Origin: JBCDKH01 sp964388485
Lineage (GTDB): Bacteria > Planctomycetota > Phycisphaerae > Tepidisphaerales > Tepidisphaeraceae
Assembly: GCA_964388485.1 (NCBI GenBank)
Contig: CAYMAS010000006.1
Location: 1-64,000 of the forward strand
Direction: 5' to 3'
DNA length: 64,000 bases
Both the position numbers and the translations under genes were made by a program. Shown here piece by piece: positions 47,979-56,884 of the stretch. Below the pieces are notes generated by a model. The model ran no database searches, had not been told where the DNA came from, and saw only the letters and a list, made by a program, of their open reading frames with translations. How positions within the stretch are numbered: position 1 is the stretch's first letter; each line of letters starts with the position of its first letter.

Positions 47979-49220
47979 CTAACGCCTGACGACCGGTTCG
48001 AACAAGGAGGCGTCGCGGAAGAAGGCGACGACGCCGTCGATTGTTCGAGGATGAGAAAGGACCTCGTTGTGGCTGGGGCCTTCGATCCAGACGCGACGCT
48101 TGGGTTCGCTTGCGGCGACGTAAAGCCGGCGGCCGTTGGTGAACGGGATCAGCTCGTCGTCGAGCGAGTGGACCACCAGCAGCGGCGTGGGCCAGAGATC
48201 GTCGAGGTGCCGTCGCGGCTCTTGTCGCCACAGGGGTTGCCCGGTGTGGAGGCTGAGCAGCGGGATGGTCAGCCGCTCCGCCGCCCAGCGCACAGGCGGG
48301 GCGAAGCGGAGTTGGCGGAAGATTAGGACGTCGATGAGTCGCGGCAGGTCGTCGTATGTGTCGACCACCGCGACCGCATCGAAGTCGGCACCGTCGGCGG
48401 CGGCACCGAGCACCGCCGCCCCGCCCATGCTCACGCCGAGGCCAAAAGTGCGAGGTTCCCCCAGATTCCGCTCGATCCAGCCGCGTGCCGCCACAACGTC
48501 CCGCGATTCGAGGGCTCCGAACGTGGTCAGCTGCCCGCCGCTTTCGCCGTGAGCCCGAGGATCGATGACCACCACCGCCAGACCGGCGTCCCACAGTTCC
48601 ATGATCGGCCCGATCACGTCCGCCTTGCCGGAACCGAGGCCTGGCACGACCAAGACCACGTCCGCCTCCGGCTGCTTCGGCTCCAGATACCACCCGACAA
48701 TGCTCGTGCCGTCGCTCGCCTCGACTTCGAAGGTGGTGAACGGCACCGGTGGAACGACGTCCGGCACGACCTTGGGCCGATACACGCTCGCCGCCGTCGC
48801 CAGGATCGGCAAGGCCAGCAACGCCATAACCGCCACCCGTCCCAGCCGCACCACCGCCCGGACGCTGCGTCGCGTGTAGTAGTTGCCCCGCTTCATCAGC
48901 GGCATGGTGAGCCGACCGAGTCCCCAAGCGACAGCCAGGTCCAACCCTTTGAGCAGCGTGATCAGCCCGGTGCAGACGTAGCAGGTCAACACGAGCTGCC
49001 ACACGCCGACTCGCAGCGGATTGCCGGTGACGAAATAGGCGTAGCCACCGATCAACACGCACCCCGCTACAACGCCCGCTGACAACGTTGCTATCGCCAC
49101 CGGCACCTTCCGCCGTCGGTGAGCGGCGATGAACAGAGCGATTGGTGCACCGAGGTAGAGACTCACGAGCACCACATGGAGCGCCGTCAGCCAAAGCGGT
49201 GCCGAGTCGCTGGGCAGCAT
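47979..49220 (-). CDS. Membrane-anchored alpha/beta hydrolase
   Basis: The 413-residue protein has four N-terminal hydrophobic segments (about residues 8-150) and then a soluble alpha/beta hydrolase domain. The domain shows VVLVVPGLGSGKAD (oxyanion region), VVIDPRAHGESGG, the nucleophile elbow GLGVSMGGAAVLG with Ser, PLLVVHSLDDELIP (Asp) and IEGPSHNEVLSHP (His). The substrate is unknown; lipid or peptide hydrolysis on the periplasmic or cytoplasmic face is possible. It is convergent with the small frame at 47826 and divergent from none; the PAP2 gene stops 78 bases upstream on the same strand. Confidence 0.82.
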   Translation of the reverse strand: MLPSDSAPLWLTALHVVLVSLYLGAPIALFIAAHRRRKVPVAIATLSAGVVAGCVLIGGYAYFVTGNPLRVGVWQLVLTCYVCTGLITLLKGLDLAVAWGLGRLTMPLMKRGNYYTRRSVRAVVRLGRVAVMALLALPILATAASVYRPKVVPDVVPPVPFTTFEVEASDGTSIVGWYLEPKQPEADVVLVVPGLGSGKADVIGPIMELWDAGLAVVVIDPRAHGESGGQLTTFGALESRDVVAARGWIERNLGEPRTFGLGVSMGGAAVLGAAADGADFDAVAVVDTYDDLPRLIDVLIFRQLRFAPPVRWAAERLTIPLLSLHTGQPLWRQEPRRHLDDLWPTPLLVVHSLDDELIPFTNGRRLYVAASEPKRRVWIEGPSHNEVLSHPRTIDGVVAFFRDASLFEPVVRR

Positions 49221-49298
49221 GAGAAACCGTAGCGGCAGCGTTGCACACGTGCCGCGGACGTTCTCGTCGCATGCTGTTGCCGCCGCTTTATGAACGGG

Positions 49299-50054
49299 TC
49301 ACGTTCGGATTCTGGATCCGAAGCGCTCCGCCCAGACGATCGACAGAATCGTCCCCGTCAACCAGACCGCCCCGACGATCCCGCCCGCGATGACGTCGCT
49401 CGGCCAGTGCGCGCCGAGCCGCAGCCGCGCGATTCCCACCGCGAAGACGAGCAGCAGCAACACCAGCCCCGCGACCACCCGCTCCACCACGCTCGCGGTC
49501 GCCCGCATCCACAGCCACGCGAGCAACCCGAACGTCGTCATCGTCAGGATGACATGCCCGCTCGGAAACGAATGGGCACTCAGCGCCGCCGCCCCGTTCT
49601 CCACGAGGTCCGGTCGCTGGCGGTCCCAAATGCCCCAGCCGAGCCAGATCAGGAACCTCGCCGCCACGTAACAAAGCACCGTCGCCACCGCCAGCACCAG
49701 CCGACGGTGCCACAACGCAAAGCCGGTCACAAAGAGCGTCACCGGGATCAGAATGAACAGATTTCCCGGACTTTCGAGGATAATCCCGTCGGTGAACTTC
49801 AATTTCCAGAAGCTCGCCCAGGCGGTCGAGTCGCGAACGTGCAGCAGATGCCGCTCGTCCCAAGCCTGCAGCCCGTCGTCCGCCACAGCCTTGCCGCCGA
49901 GGGTCAGGCCGATGCAAACGCCTGCCGCGACGATCCACGCAAGCGTCATCCCGACCAACAGCCGAGGCAACGTCCCACCGGGCAATGCCGCCCACGCCTC
50001 ACGCCACCGCGACTTAAGCGTCTTCAACAAAGAACCTGCAGCGGTCGAGCTCAT
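49299..50054 (-). CDS. PAP2 family membrane phosphatase
   Basis: The 251-residue polytopic protein has the three PAP2 motifs: WDRQRPDL (KxxxxxxRP), SAHSFPSGH (PSGH) and RLRLGAHWPSDVIAGG (SRxxxxxHxxxD), with six or so hydrophobic segments. Members act on lipid phosphates such as undecaprenyl pyrophosphate or phosphatidic acid at the membrane surface. With alr upstream and several sugar-transfer genes elsewhere in the window, an undecaprenyl-pyrophosphate role is plausible but unproven. tRNA-Arg lies 42 bases before its start. Confidence 0.87.
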   Translation of the reverse strand: MSSTAAGSLLKTLKSRWREAWAALPGGTLPRLLVGMTLAWIVAAGVCIGLTLGGKAVADDGLQAWDERHLLHVRDSTAWASFWKLKFTDGIILESPGNLFILIPVTLFVTGFALWHRRLVLAVATVLCYVAARFLIWLGWGIWDRQRPDLVENGAAALSAHSFPSGHVILTMTTFGLLAWLWMRATASVVERVVAGLVLLLLVFAVGIARLRLGAHWPSDVIAGGIVGAVWLTGTILSIVWAERFGSRIRT

Positions 50055-50096
50055 GCCGCGTTCTTAGCATCGCTGGCGACTTCGCGGAACCGCCGA

Positions 50097-50170
50097 TACC
50101 CGCAGCAGGGCTCGAACCTGCGACCTCATCTTTAGGAAAGACGTGCTCTGTCCAACTGAGCTATGCGGGC
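50097..50170 (-). tRNA. tRNA-Arg (anticodon CCT)
   Basis: On the minus strand: acceptor GCCCGCA/TGCGGGT with one terminal G-U pair, D stem GCTC/GAGC, anticodon stem CGTCT/AGATG, loop TTCCTAA with anticodon CCT, T stem GCAGG/CCTGC, discriminator A. CCA is not encoded. It reads AGG. Confidence 0.92.
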
Positions 50171-50181
50171 GTCGCGGCATC

Positions 50182-50241
50182 GTAGGTCGTGCTTCAGCAC
50201 GACGGTTCCCGACGCTCGCGTCGTGCTGAAGCACGACCTAC
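50182..50241. repeat. Double-hairpin repeat, GTAGG-TCGTGCTTCAGCACGA type
   Basis: The 22-base arm GTAGGTCGTGCTTCAGCACG... at 50182-50203 is matched perfectly in inverse at 50220-50241. Each arm also folds on itself (GTCGTGC-TTCA-GCACGAC). The last bases overlap the stop of the gene at 50238. The structure matches that at 23925-23994 although the stem sequence differs. Confidence 0.92.
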
Positions 50242-50759
50242 GGGTTCTCGGGCGGCATCTCCGGTCCCTCGGTCTCCGTCAGGTCCTGTGCCAATCGCCC
50301 CAGGAAAAAGTACAACTCGTTCGCCGCCACCGCGCACGGCAGCGGGTCGCGGAGGTCGTATTGGTGGTGGTGATCCTCCGCCTGATCCTGGTCGCGGCGT
50401 TCGCCTTCGGTGATGATGTGGTGCTCGAACGTCACCGCGTCTTCGTGGCTCTGCATGATGACCAGCTCGCCCCACCGCCACGCGAGGTGGACGCGGATCG
50501 ACAACTGGTTGCCCCACGTGCTGACGCGGTGAACCACCCGGTCTTTGGCGAGGAGCTTCGTCAGCCCGTCGACTGCCGGAAAGACGCAAGTCTTGAGGAA
50601 GTTCGTGTAGTTTTCGTTGTAGTCGCGAAGCTTCTCGATGGCCTCACGCTCGGCGGCGAGCTTCTCGTCGGGTACGTCAACGAACGGCGAGACCCGGCCG
50701 AGCCACCACTTCGTGAAACCCGCATCCAGCCCGCTCGTGTTGCCACCTTTGCTCGCCAT
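50238..50759 (-). CDS. Hypothetical protein
   Basis: The 173-residue cytoplasmic protein has no recognised domain. It is mixed in composition with a helical N-terminal half (EKLAAEREAIEKLRDYNENY), a strand-rich segment (HRVSTWGNQLSIRVHLAWRW), and an acidic, His-rich stretch (GERRDQDQAEDHHHQYDLRD). No signal peptide or membrane segment is seen. Its stop codon overlaps the double-hairpin repeat and the tRNA-Arg gene follows on the same strand about 70 bases further. Start ATG 50759. Confidence 0.6.
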   Translation of the reverse strand: MASKGGNTSGLDAGFTKWWLGRVSPFVDVPDEKLAAEREAIEKLRDYNENYTNFLKTCVFPAVDGLTKLLAKDRVVHRVSTWGNQLSIRVHLAWRWGELVIMQSHEDAVTFEHHIITEGERRDQDQAEDHHHQYDLRDPLPCAVAANELYFFLGRLAQDLTETEGPEMPPENP

Positions 50760-50930
50760 GGCCTCGACGGTAGGGGCAGCGATGCCCGGAGCTCCCTTAC
50801 ACGAGCTGCGGACTCACGATCCGCCGGTCTGTCGAGCCTTTGCTGCAGCACATGCGCCTCGCATCGAGAGCCAAGCCGATCGCATTCAAGCCGGCCGACC
50901 TTCATGCGTAGCGAGTGCTGCCTCCCGTAA

Positions 50931-50967
50931 CACGGTTTGAGCGGCCGTCGGCGGCCGGCAAACCGTG
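50931..50967. repeat. Hairpin repeat, CACGGTTTGAGC family, copy 2
   Basis: CACGGTTTG/CAAACCGTG outer stem with CGGCCG-rich centre; relative of the copy at 20874-20908. It lies in the otherwise empty 280-base gap before hsp20. Confidence 0.8.
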
Positions 50968-51039
50968 CAGAGGGGAGCAACGTGCCTCGACTCGTGCCAC
51001 GACGCGCGGGACAAACGCCGCCGATGATGCTCAGCCGCC

Positions 51040-51486
51040 CTAGTCGACGGTAATTTTCCGCGGCTTCGTCTCCTCTCGCTTGGCGAGCTGGAGCGTTAGA
51101 ACGCCATCCGAGAGCTTCGCCTCGACATCATCGGTCGCCACCGTCGGCGGGAGGCTGAAGCTGCGGGAGAAGTAGGTGTGCCGACGCTCGTGGAGCAGCG
51201 TGTCGCGGCCTTCGGTCTCGACGGTCTGCCGCTCGGCGGTGACGGTGAGGGTGTTCTTGTCGAGCGTGATATCGACCTCGTCCTTTTTGAAGCCCGGCAG
51301 CTCGAACTCAAAGTGAAGGTGGTTCTCGTCCTCGTGCACGTCGACGGCATAGGGAGCACTGCGGCGGCCGGTGGTGGTCTGAGGTTGTCCGCCGAAGAAT
51401 CGGCTGAGCATGGTGTCGAACTCGTTTTGCATGTCCGTGTAGACATCGCCGCGATTGTGACGCTGGAGGGTGGCGGGGAGTGCCAT
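51040..51486 (-). CDS. Small heat-shock protein (Hsp20/alpha-crystallin)
   Basis: The 148-residue ATP-independent chaperone has an alpha-crystallin domain of about 90 residues: YAVDVHEDENHLHFEFELPG, EVDITLDKNTLTVTAERQ and the signature LSDGVLTLQLAKREE (A-x-x-x-(n/D)-G-V-L), with a short N-terminal arm (MALPATLQRHNRGDVYT) and the C-terminal I-x-V-type tail (RKITVD). ATG 51486 has AAGGAA nine bases upstream and is preferred over ATG 51504, which lacks a site. It protects proteins from aggregation under stress. No CIRCE or obvious heat-shock promoter could be confirmed. Confidence 0.92.
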   Translation of the reverse strand: MALPATLQRHNRGDVYTDMQNEFDTMLSRFFGGQPQTTTGRRSAPYAVDVHEDENHLHFEFELPGFKKDEVDITLDKNTLTVTAERQTVETEGRDTLLHERRHTYFSRSFSLPPTVATDDVEAKLSDGVLTLQLAKREETKPRKITVD

Positions 51487-51904
51487 AGTGAAGGTTCCTT
51501 TCATGAAGTGGTTTGTGGTGTGGTGAATTCGTCTTGCGACGCCCGCTTATGAACAACATGCGTGCCAGAACGAAGTGGGTTTCTCGTGGCAACTGCGGCG
51601 GTTTGGGCGGATTCGGCGACTGCAAAAGTGGCAGCGGTTGTCGCTTTGACAGGATCGTCCGCCAATGACACGCCGGCTGTAGGTTTCGCCACCGAAAGTG
51701 CATGCGGCGTCGACTTTGGCGGAACGTTTTCGACCAGGAAGTGAACCTCCCTGACCGCCGCCGGCGCTCCACGTGGAGCGCGAACCACGCCGAACCCCCT
51801 CTGGCCGTGGCCAATCGAGGCTCTGCGCGCTCCACGCGGAGCGCGTGACAATTTCGCCCCGCCCAACCCTCGGCGGCCGCCGCGGCGCAGCGCAATGATC
51901 CGCC
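51487..51904. other. Intergenic region between hsp20 and miaA
   Basis: Divergent promoters should lie here. No coding frame is supported. The only structure I see is the composite palindrome element at 51764-51844. Confidence 0.6.
51764..51844. repeat. Composite palindrome element, copy B (inverted)
   Basis: GCGCTCCACGTGGAGCGC at 51764-51781 and the near-palindrome GCGCTCCACGCGGAGCGC at 51827-51844 flank a 45-base core. Read on the minus strand, the core (ATTGGCCACGGCCAGAGGG, then GGTTCGGC) resembles that of copy A at 10141-10232. Confidence 0.8.
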
Positions 51905-52816
51905 GTGCCTCGGCCGATTTGCGTCATCTTCGGCCCCACCGCCAGCGGCAAGTCGGCGTTGGCCCACGAAGTCGCCCGCCGCGTCGGCGGGGTCGTGCTC
52001 GCCGTCGACTCCATGACCGTCTATCGCGACATGAACATCGGCACGGCCAAGCCTTCTGAGGCGGAACGGCAGGAGGTGCCGTACGAGGCGATCGATCTGG
52101 TCGAGCCGACTCAGAGCTTCACCGTCATGTCGTGGCTCAAGCACGCGGACTGGATCATCGAGCGAGAGCCCCGGCCGATCATTGCCTGCGGCGGGACGCC
52201 GATGTACCACAAAGCCTTAGCCCGCGGTCTTTTCGACGGTCCGCCCGCCGACGAGGCGCTCCGCGTGGAGCTTGATGAGCTGTCGACGGACGAGCTTCAG
52301 CGTCAACTGGCCGAGGTCGATCCCGTGTCCGCCGGGCGGCTGCACCTCAACGACCGCAAGCGTCTGACGCGTGCGATCGAGGTGCATCGTCTGACGGGCC
52401 AGGCCCTGTCTGGCCTGCAGCAACAGTGGGAGGATGGCCCGGATCGTTACGCGTCCGTCCGCTTCGGCCTGCGGTGGGATCGACCCGATCTAAACCGCCG
52501 CATCAACACGCGAACGAAGCTTATGTTGGAGCAAGGCTGGTTGCAAGAAGTGGAAGAACTCCTTGAAAAGTATGAAGATCTGTCTCCGACGGCTGGTGAA
52601 GCAACCGGTTATAAGCTCCTGTCGCGGGTCGCTCGCGGCACGATGAAGCTCAACGACGCCGTCGAGCAGATCAAGATCGGCACGCGTCAACTCGCCAAGC
52701 GACAGATGACGTGGTTCCGCCGGTTCGAGCAGACGACGTGGCTGCCGGGGGACGCGGACCTCGAGGCGAATGTCCGGCAGGTGCTCGCGGCGTGGCCGGC
52801 TACGGTGGCGGCATGA
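51905..52816 (+). CDS. miaA: tRNA dimethylallyltransferase
   Basis: The 303-residue enzyme adds the isopentenyl group to A37 of tRNAs that read UNN codons. VIFGPTASGKSALA is the P-loop, followed by AVDSMTVYRDMNIGTAKP (DSxQxYR-like, with Met for Gln) and YEAIDLVEPTQSFTV; ACGGTPMYHKALARGLF and QIKIGTRQLAKRQMTWFRR are the family's tRNA-binding landmarks. Gln in DSxQ is replaced by Met, which is unusual but not disabling. The start is GTG 51905. The stop overlaps the ATG of the leuB-like gene (ATGA). Confidence 0.93.
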   Translation: MPRPICVIFGPTASGKSALAHEVARRVGGVVLAVDSMTVYRDMNIGTAKPSEAERQEVPYEAIDLVEPTQSFTVMSWLKHADWIIEREPRPIIACGGTPMYHKALARGLFDGPPADEALRVELDELSTDELQRQLAEVDPVSAGRLHLNDRKRLTRAIEVHRLTGQALSGLQQQWEDGPDRYASVRFGLRWDRPDLNRRINTRTKLMLEQGWLQEVEELLEKYEDLSPTAGEATGYKLLSRVARGTMKLNDAVEQIKIGTRQLAKRQMTWFRRFEQTTWLPGDADLEANVRQVLAAWPATVAA

Positions 52817-53898
52817 GCACGTTGGATCTTGCCACTATGCCGGGCGATGGTGTGGGACCGGAAGTCGTTGCCGAGTCGCTGAAGGTTACTCGTGCCGCGG
52901 CAGAGCGATTCGGATTCACGATCAAAACGACCGACTACCCGCACGGAGCCGCTCATTATCTCGAGACCGGCCGAACGATCAGCGACGACGACCTGACGAG
53001 CCTCGGGCAACACGACGCGATTCTCTTCGGTGCCGTCGGCGTGGATCCGGCGGGCATGGCGAAGATTCCGCAGGGCGTGCTGGAGACCGAGATTCTCCTG
53101 AAAATGCGGTTCGGCTTGGACCAGTACGTCAACCTCCGCCCGGTCACGCTGCTGCCGAACGTGCAGACGCCCTTAGCCGGCCAGTCTGCCGAGACGATCG
53201 ACTTCACCGTGGTTCGCGAAAATACCGAAGGCCTCTACTGCGGCCAGGGTGGCTTCCTCTACAAAGGCACGCCTCACGAGGTCGCCAACCAGATCGAGGT
53301 CACGACGCGGCACGGAGTGGAGCGGGTGATCCGCTACGCGTTCGAGACAGCGAAGCGGGAGGGTCGTGACAAGGTCACGCTCGTCGCAAAGACGAACGTG
53401 CTCCGCTTCGCTCACGACCTCTGGGCCCGCACGTTCCGCGAGGTGGCACGCGAGTACGGCGACATTGCTGCCGATTACCAGCACGTCGACGCCTGCTGCA
53501 TGTACATGGTCACGAACCCGGCCCAGTACGGCGTGATTGTGACGACCAACATGTTCGGCGACATCCTCACCGACCTCGGTGCAGCCATCAGCGGCGGCAT
53601 GGGCGTCGCGGCGAGTGGCAACCTCGACCCCGAGCGACGCAAGGCCAGCATGTTCGAGCCGGTCCACGGCAGCGCACCCGATATCGCCGGACAGGGCAAG
53701 GCCAATCCGACGGCGGCGATTCTCTCGGCGGCGATGATGCTCGACCACTGCGGCCACACCGAGGCGGCCAAGGCAGTCAAGGCGGCGACGGTTCTTGCGA
53801 TGGGAGACGCGGCTTCCCGAACGGCAGACCTCGGCGGCTCGGCGAAGACGCAAGACGTCGGCGATGCCGTGGTCGCGGCTTTGGGTCGAGGCACGTAG
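52813..53898 (+). CDS. Isocitrate/isopropylmalate dehydrogenase family, probable 3-isopropylmalate dehydrogenase
   Basis: The 361-residue NAD-dependent beta-decarboxylating dehydrogenase shows MPGDGVGPEVV, LLKMRFGLDQYVNLRP, VVRENTEGLYCGQGG (NTEG), the catalytic VTLVAKTNVLR, VVTTNMFGDILTDLGAAISG, and FEPVHGSAPDIAGQGKANP. LeuB is the likeliest role because leuC is also in the window, but isocitrate, tartrate and homoisocitrate dehydrogenases share these motifs and the specificity loop does not settle it. It is coupled to miaA by a four-base overlap, an unusual pairing. Confidence 0.85.
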   Translation: MSTLDLATMPGDGVGPEVVAESLKVTRAAAERFGFTIKTTDYPHGAAHYLETGRTISDDDLTSLGQHDAILFGAVGVDPAGMAKIPQGVLETEILLKMRFGLDQYVNLRPVTLLPNVQTPLAGQSAETIDFTVVRENTEGLYCGQGGFLYKGTPHEVANQIEVTTRHGVERVIRYAFETAKREGRDKVTLVAKTNVLRFAHDLWARTFREVAREYGDIAADYQHVDACCMYMVTNPAQYGVIVTTNMFGDILTDLGAAISGGMGVAASGNLDPERRKASMFEPVHGSAPDIAGQGKANPTAAILSAAMMLDHCGHTEAAKAVKAATVLAMGDAASRTADLGGSAKTQDVGDAVVAALGRGT

Positions 53899-53907
53899 CA
53901 TCGAGCC

Positions 53908-54684
53908 ATGCAGAAGCTTCGCCTCGCTGCCGTCGTCGTTGCTGCCGGTCTCGTCACCGGGTCGCCCCTGCCGCTCGTCGGACCGGGGGCCGGTGTCGCC
54001 CTTGCCGCAGAGATCAGCGAGGCTGCGGAAGTCGACCAGTCGTCGCCCAAGGCGGCATTGCGGTCGCTCTACCAGAGCATGTTTGCCGGGAACATCGACG
54101 GCATGAGGCAGTTGCTCGTGCTCGACACCGACGAGAAACAAGAAGTCTTCGGGCTCCTTGCACCGGTCATGGCAGAAAGCGGCAAGCTCGCGTCGCTGTC
54201 GCAGAAGACCTTCGGCCTCGCGCCGAGCGGCATGTCGACGATGGACCTCGACGCCTACATGAAGTCGTTCGAGCAAGCTGAAGTCACCGAAGAAGGCGAC
54301 ACGGCCAAGGTCGTGATTCCGCTGACAGACCAGCAGAAGGAGATTCTCGGCGGCCAGGAGCTGCCGGCGACGGAGCTGACCAGGGTTGATGGTGACTGGA
54401 AGATCAGCTCGGTAGCAGCCATCGGGATCGATGCGGCGTTGCTGGAAGGCCCACCCGAGCAACAGGAGATGATGAAGGCGTCGATGAACGCGATGGCGAC
54501 TGTTGCCAGGGAGCTTCAGGTCGAGCTCGAGGCCGGCGAGTTCGACAGTGCCGAGGCCGTCGGGCAGGCGATGATGAACCGGTCGATGGCAATCATGCAG
54601 CAGATGATGGCGGACCTGCAGGCGTCCGAAGCCGAGACTGACGATGAGGTCGAAGAGATGGGCGAGGACCTCGAGAGCGAGTAG
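53908..54684 (+). CDS. Secreted hypothetical protein
   Basis: The 258-residue protein has a signal peptide (about residues 1-34, ending AALAAE-like). The mature part has a helical start (SPKAALRSLYQSMFAGNIDG), a central segment with strand pattern (EGDTAKVVIPLTDQQKEILG, then TRVDGDWKISSV) that recalls cystatin/NTF2-like proteins such as DUF4878, and an acidic, Met- and Gln-rich helical tail (AIMQQMMADLQASEAETDD). No family is certain. It starts nine bases after the leuB-like stop and could be co-transcribed with it, though a periplasmic role alongside it is not obvious. Confidence 0.65.
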   Translation: MQKLRLAAVVVAAGLVTGSPLPLVGPGAGVALAAEISEAAEVDQSSPKAALRSLYQSMFAGNIDGMRQLLVLDTDEKQEVFGLLAPVMAESGKLASLSQKTFGLAPSGMSTMDLDAYMKSFEQAEVTEEGDTAKVVIPLTDQQKEILGGQELPATELTRVDGDWKISSVAAIGIDAALLEGPPEQQEMMKASMNAMATVARELQVELEAGEFDSAEAVGQAMMNRSMAIMQQMMADLQASEAETDDEVEEMGEDLESE

Positions 54685-54724
54685 TCGCGTCGTTCGAGAC
54701 GCGGCCTCGAAAGCGAGTGGGTTC

Positions 54725-56848
54725 TTAGTCGAGCGCTGACTCGCTCCGCAACTCGTACATCTGGTCCGCCACCGCACGCGAAGCCTCAAGCAGCTCCGGG
54801 TGCGGGGTGTCGGTGACGCTGATGAACCCGACGCCGTGGTTCTCCGCGTCGAGAGGTCGGCCCGTGGTCGGCTGATCGACGGCCTGGAACCAGTGCACGC
54901 CGACGATCTGCGGGTTCTGCATCGCGCTTTCGACGTAGGCCTCGAACTTATCAGCCCGATCCTGGGCAGAACTGGCTCCGACGAGCCCGCGGCCGAAGAC
55001 GCCCTGCTCGCGGGTGCCGAAGTGGAACTCGCCGACGATGACCGGCTTGTCGATATCCGCCGCCGGCCTCCAGGCACCGATGGTGTCGCGATACAGGTTG
55101 GTCGAAACGACGTCACAGAACTCTGCCGCAACGCGAACCACCTGAGGATTCGCATAGGCCAGCAATCGGTCGCCGAGGTAGAGCTTGTCGGGTGCCGCGG
55201 CTTCCAGGGCGTCGTGGACCGTTTCGTAGTACTTGCGAACGATGACCTCGTTGAAGGCGACCAGATCCGCCTTCCCGGCCTCGGTGGTCGGGGCGGGTTT
55301 CGGCTTGAGGAAGTCGTCGAAGCTGGTGTAGCTGCTGCCCCAGGCGTCGTTCAAGGCGCTGACGGTTCCATACTTCTCTTCGGCCCAGTCCCGCATCGCC
55401 TGCTTCGCGTAGTCGTCAGGCTTGCCCTTCTCGACAACGCCAGTCGCGAGGTAGGAGGTGTCGCCCCAGCTCAGCTCGTTGTCGACGAAGACGCCGATGC
55501 ACCACGGATCGTTTTTGCTTTCGGCAAGCATGCCACCAATGCGGCGATCGAGCTCGCTGCGAAGCATCGGATGCCAAGGGTCGCTGACGCGGTTCCGCGT
55601 TCCCGGCTGCCAAGGGAGCTTGGCCGAGTTGATGAAGACCCAGTCCGTGTAAGGGATGGCCTGCTGCTCGTGGAGCTCATCATCCGACCAGTTGGCGATG
55701 GTGTTGAAGCCCCAACTCACGAGCCGCTTGGGCGTCCGCTCGAGCCATTCCTGCCGCCAGTTGTCGCCATACTTTCGGTAGAGGTTGGCCGGGTAGAAGC
55801 CGAAGGTCGGCACTTCGCCCTGCTCGTAGTCGCCGCGTTTGACCTTGCCGGTTCCGACGAACTGCGCCATCGCGGGATCCGACTCCCAGGGCGGATTAGC
55901 AAACCAGGCGGTGCGGTCTTCCGTGATCGGCGTCTGCGGGCCGGTGCTTTTGACGACGCTCAGGCCCAGCGACCAGAAGAGATGCCCTTCGGGCGTGACG
56001 AGGTGCCACTTGCCGTCGACCTTCTCGGTGCGGAAGTGGCCCGTCGCTTCCAGCTTCGGCCCGTCGAGCCAGCCGCCATACGAGTCGCGGCCGTCCATCT
56101 GAACACCTTGCTGCATCGCCTTGTCCTCGGCGGCTTTGGCGGCCTGCAGATCCGTGATGCTGTCGACCTTGCCGGCCCAATCAGCGTGCATGTACTGGCC
56201 GAACTCGTCGACGAACGGGAAGAACGGCTCAGGCGCCGCCTCGCTCGCCGGGTCGTAGCTGCCGACAGCTCGAATCTCGGTGACGCCGATGCTGTGTTCG
56301 CGAACCGGCTTCTGCAGGTACACCTGGATCTTGACGATTTCCGACGGATCGATCGTCGCGGTCATCGGGATCCGCTTGCCCCACGGCGTGTGCTGCATGT
56401 GCTGCAGTTGCTCGCGAAGCTCCATGTTCGTCCGCCGGTTGAACTCGACGACAATGGTGCCGCTGGCTCCGGGCTCGATCGTCTTCGACCCACCGACGGC
56501 GTTCTTCCCGCCGCGGGCTCCCTTGTTGTCGACACGGACGCCGACCTTGAGCGCCTCGTCGCTGAGGTTGATGACATCGACTTCGACCTGCTCGAAGGCG
56601 TCCAGATCCCAAGCGTCACCCTCTTCCGGCTGGAAGCCGAGGTTCGGGTACGGCTTGCTCGTGCCAAAGTCGACGCGAAGCATCTTGGCATCGGGTGCCT
56701 CCTGCAAGGCAACAATGCTGTCGAGCGAACTGGACGCCTCAACAGCCGCAGCGGTCGGCTTGACGAGAATGACAGGTTCGGCGACGGCAACGGCGGGCGC
56801 AACGAGGGCGACAGCGGCAGCAAGCCGCAGGAAAGAATGGTTAATCAT
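54725..56848 (-). CDS. GH50-like beta-agarase (secreted)
   Basis: The 707-residue protein has a signal peptide (about residues 1-24, ending VAVAE) and an N-terminal CBM-like beta-sandwich (about 30-210). The (alpha/beta)8 catalytic region follows: HLFWSLGLSVVKS, VSWGFNTIANWSDDEL, GVFVDNELSWGDTSYLA with the likely acid/base Glu (NE), and KPVIVGEFHFGTREQG with the likely nucleophile Glu. These match GH50 exo-beta-agarases, which release neoagarobiose-type products from agarose. A close GH42/GH2-like glycosidase is the alternative. It is exported and faces a pseudopilin-like gene, a PEP-CTERM gene and a LacI regulator, consistent with a polysaccharide locus. Confidence 0.78.
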   Translation of the reverse strand: MINHSFLRLAAAVALVAPAVAVAEPVILVKPTAAAVEASSSLDSIVALQEAPDAKMLRVDFGTSKPYPNLGFQPEEGDAWDLDAFEQVEVDVINLSDEALKVGVRVDNKGARGGKNAVGGSKTIEPGASGTIVVEFNRRTNMELREQLQHMQHTPWGKRIPMTATIDPSEIVKIQVYLQKPVREHSIGVTEIRAVGSYDPASEAAPEPFFPFVDEFGQYMHADWAGKVDSITDLQAAKAAEDKAMQQGVQMDGRDSYGGWLDGPKLEATGHFRTEKVDGKWHLVTPEGHLFWSLGLSVVKSTGPQTPITEDRTAWFANPPWESDPAMAQFVGTGKVKRGDYEQGEVPTFGFYPANLYRKYGDNWRQEWLERTPKRLVSWGFNTIANWSDDELHEQQAIPYTDWVFINSAKLPWQPGTRNRVSDPWHPMLRSELDRRIGGMLAESKNDPWCIGVFVDNELSWGDTSYLATGVVEKGKPDDYAKQAMRDWAEEKYGTVSALNDAWGSSYTSFDDFLKPKPAPTTEAGKADLVAFNEVIVRKYYETVHDALEAAAPDKLYLGDRLLAYANPQVVRVAAEFCDVVSTNLYRDTIGAWRPAADIDKPVIVGEFHFGTREQGVFGRGLVGASSAQDRADKFEAYVESAMQNPQIVGVHWFQAVDQPTTGRPLDAENHGVGFISVTDTPHPELLEASRAVADQMYELRSESALD

Positions 56849-56884
56849 CGTGTTCCGAAAAGAGAGGGTCGAGTCAGAGGTCAG

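Noticed and set aside
51501..51866. Minus-strand frame in the hsp20-miaA gap
   Set aside because: It passes through both palindromes and has no ribosome-binding site or conserved sequence.
52257..52274. GCGCTCCGCGTGGAGCT resembling the CACGTG palindrome
   Set aside because: It lies inside miaA, encodes a normal stretch (EALRVEL), and lacks a perfect palindrome and a partner copy.
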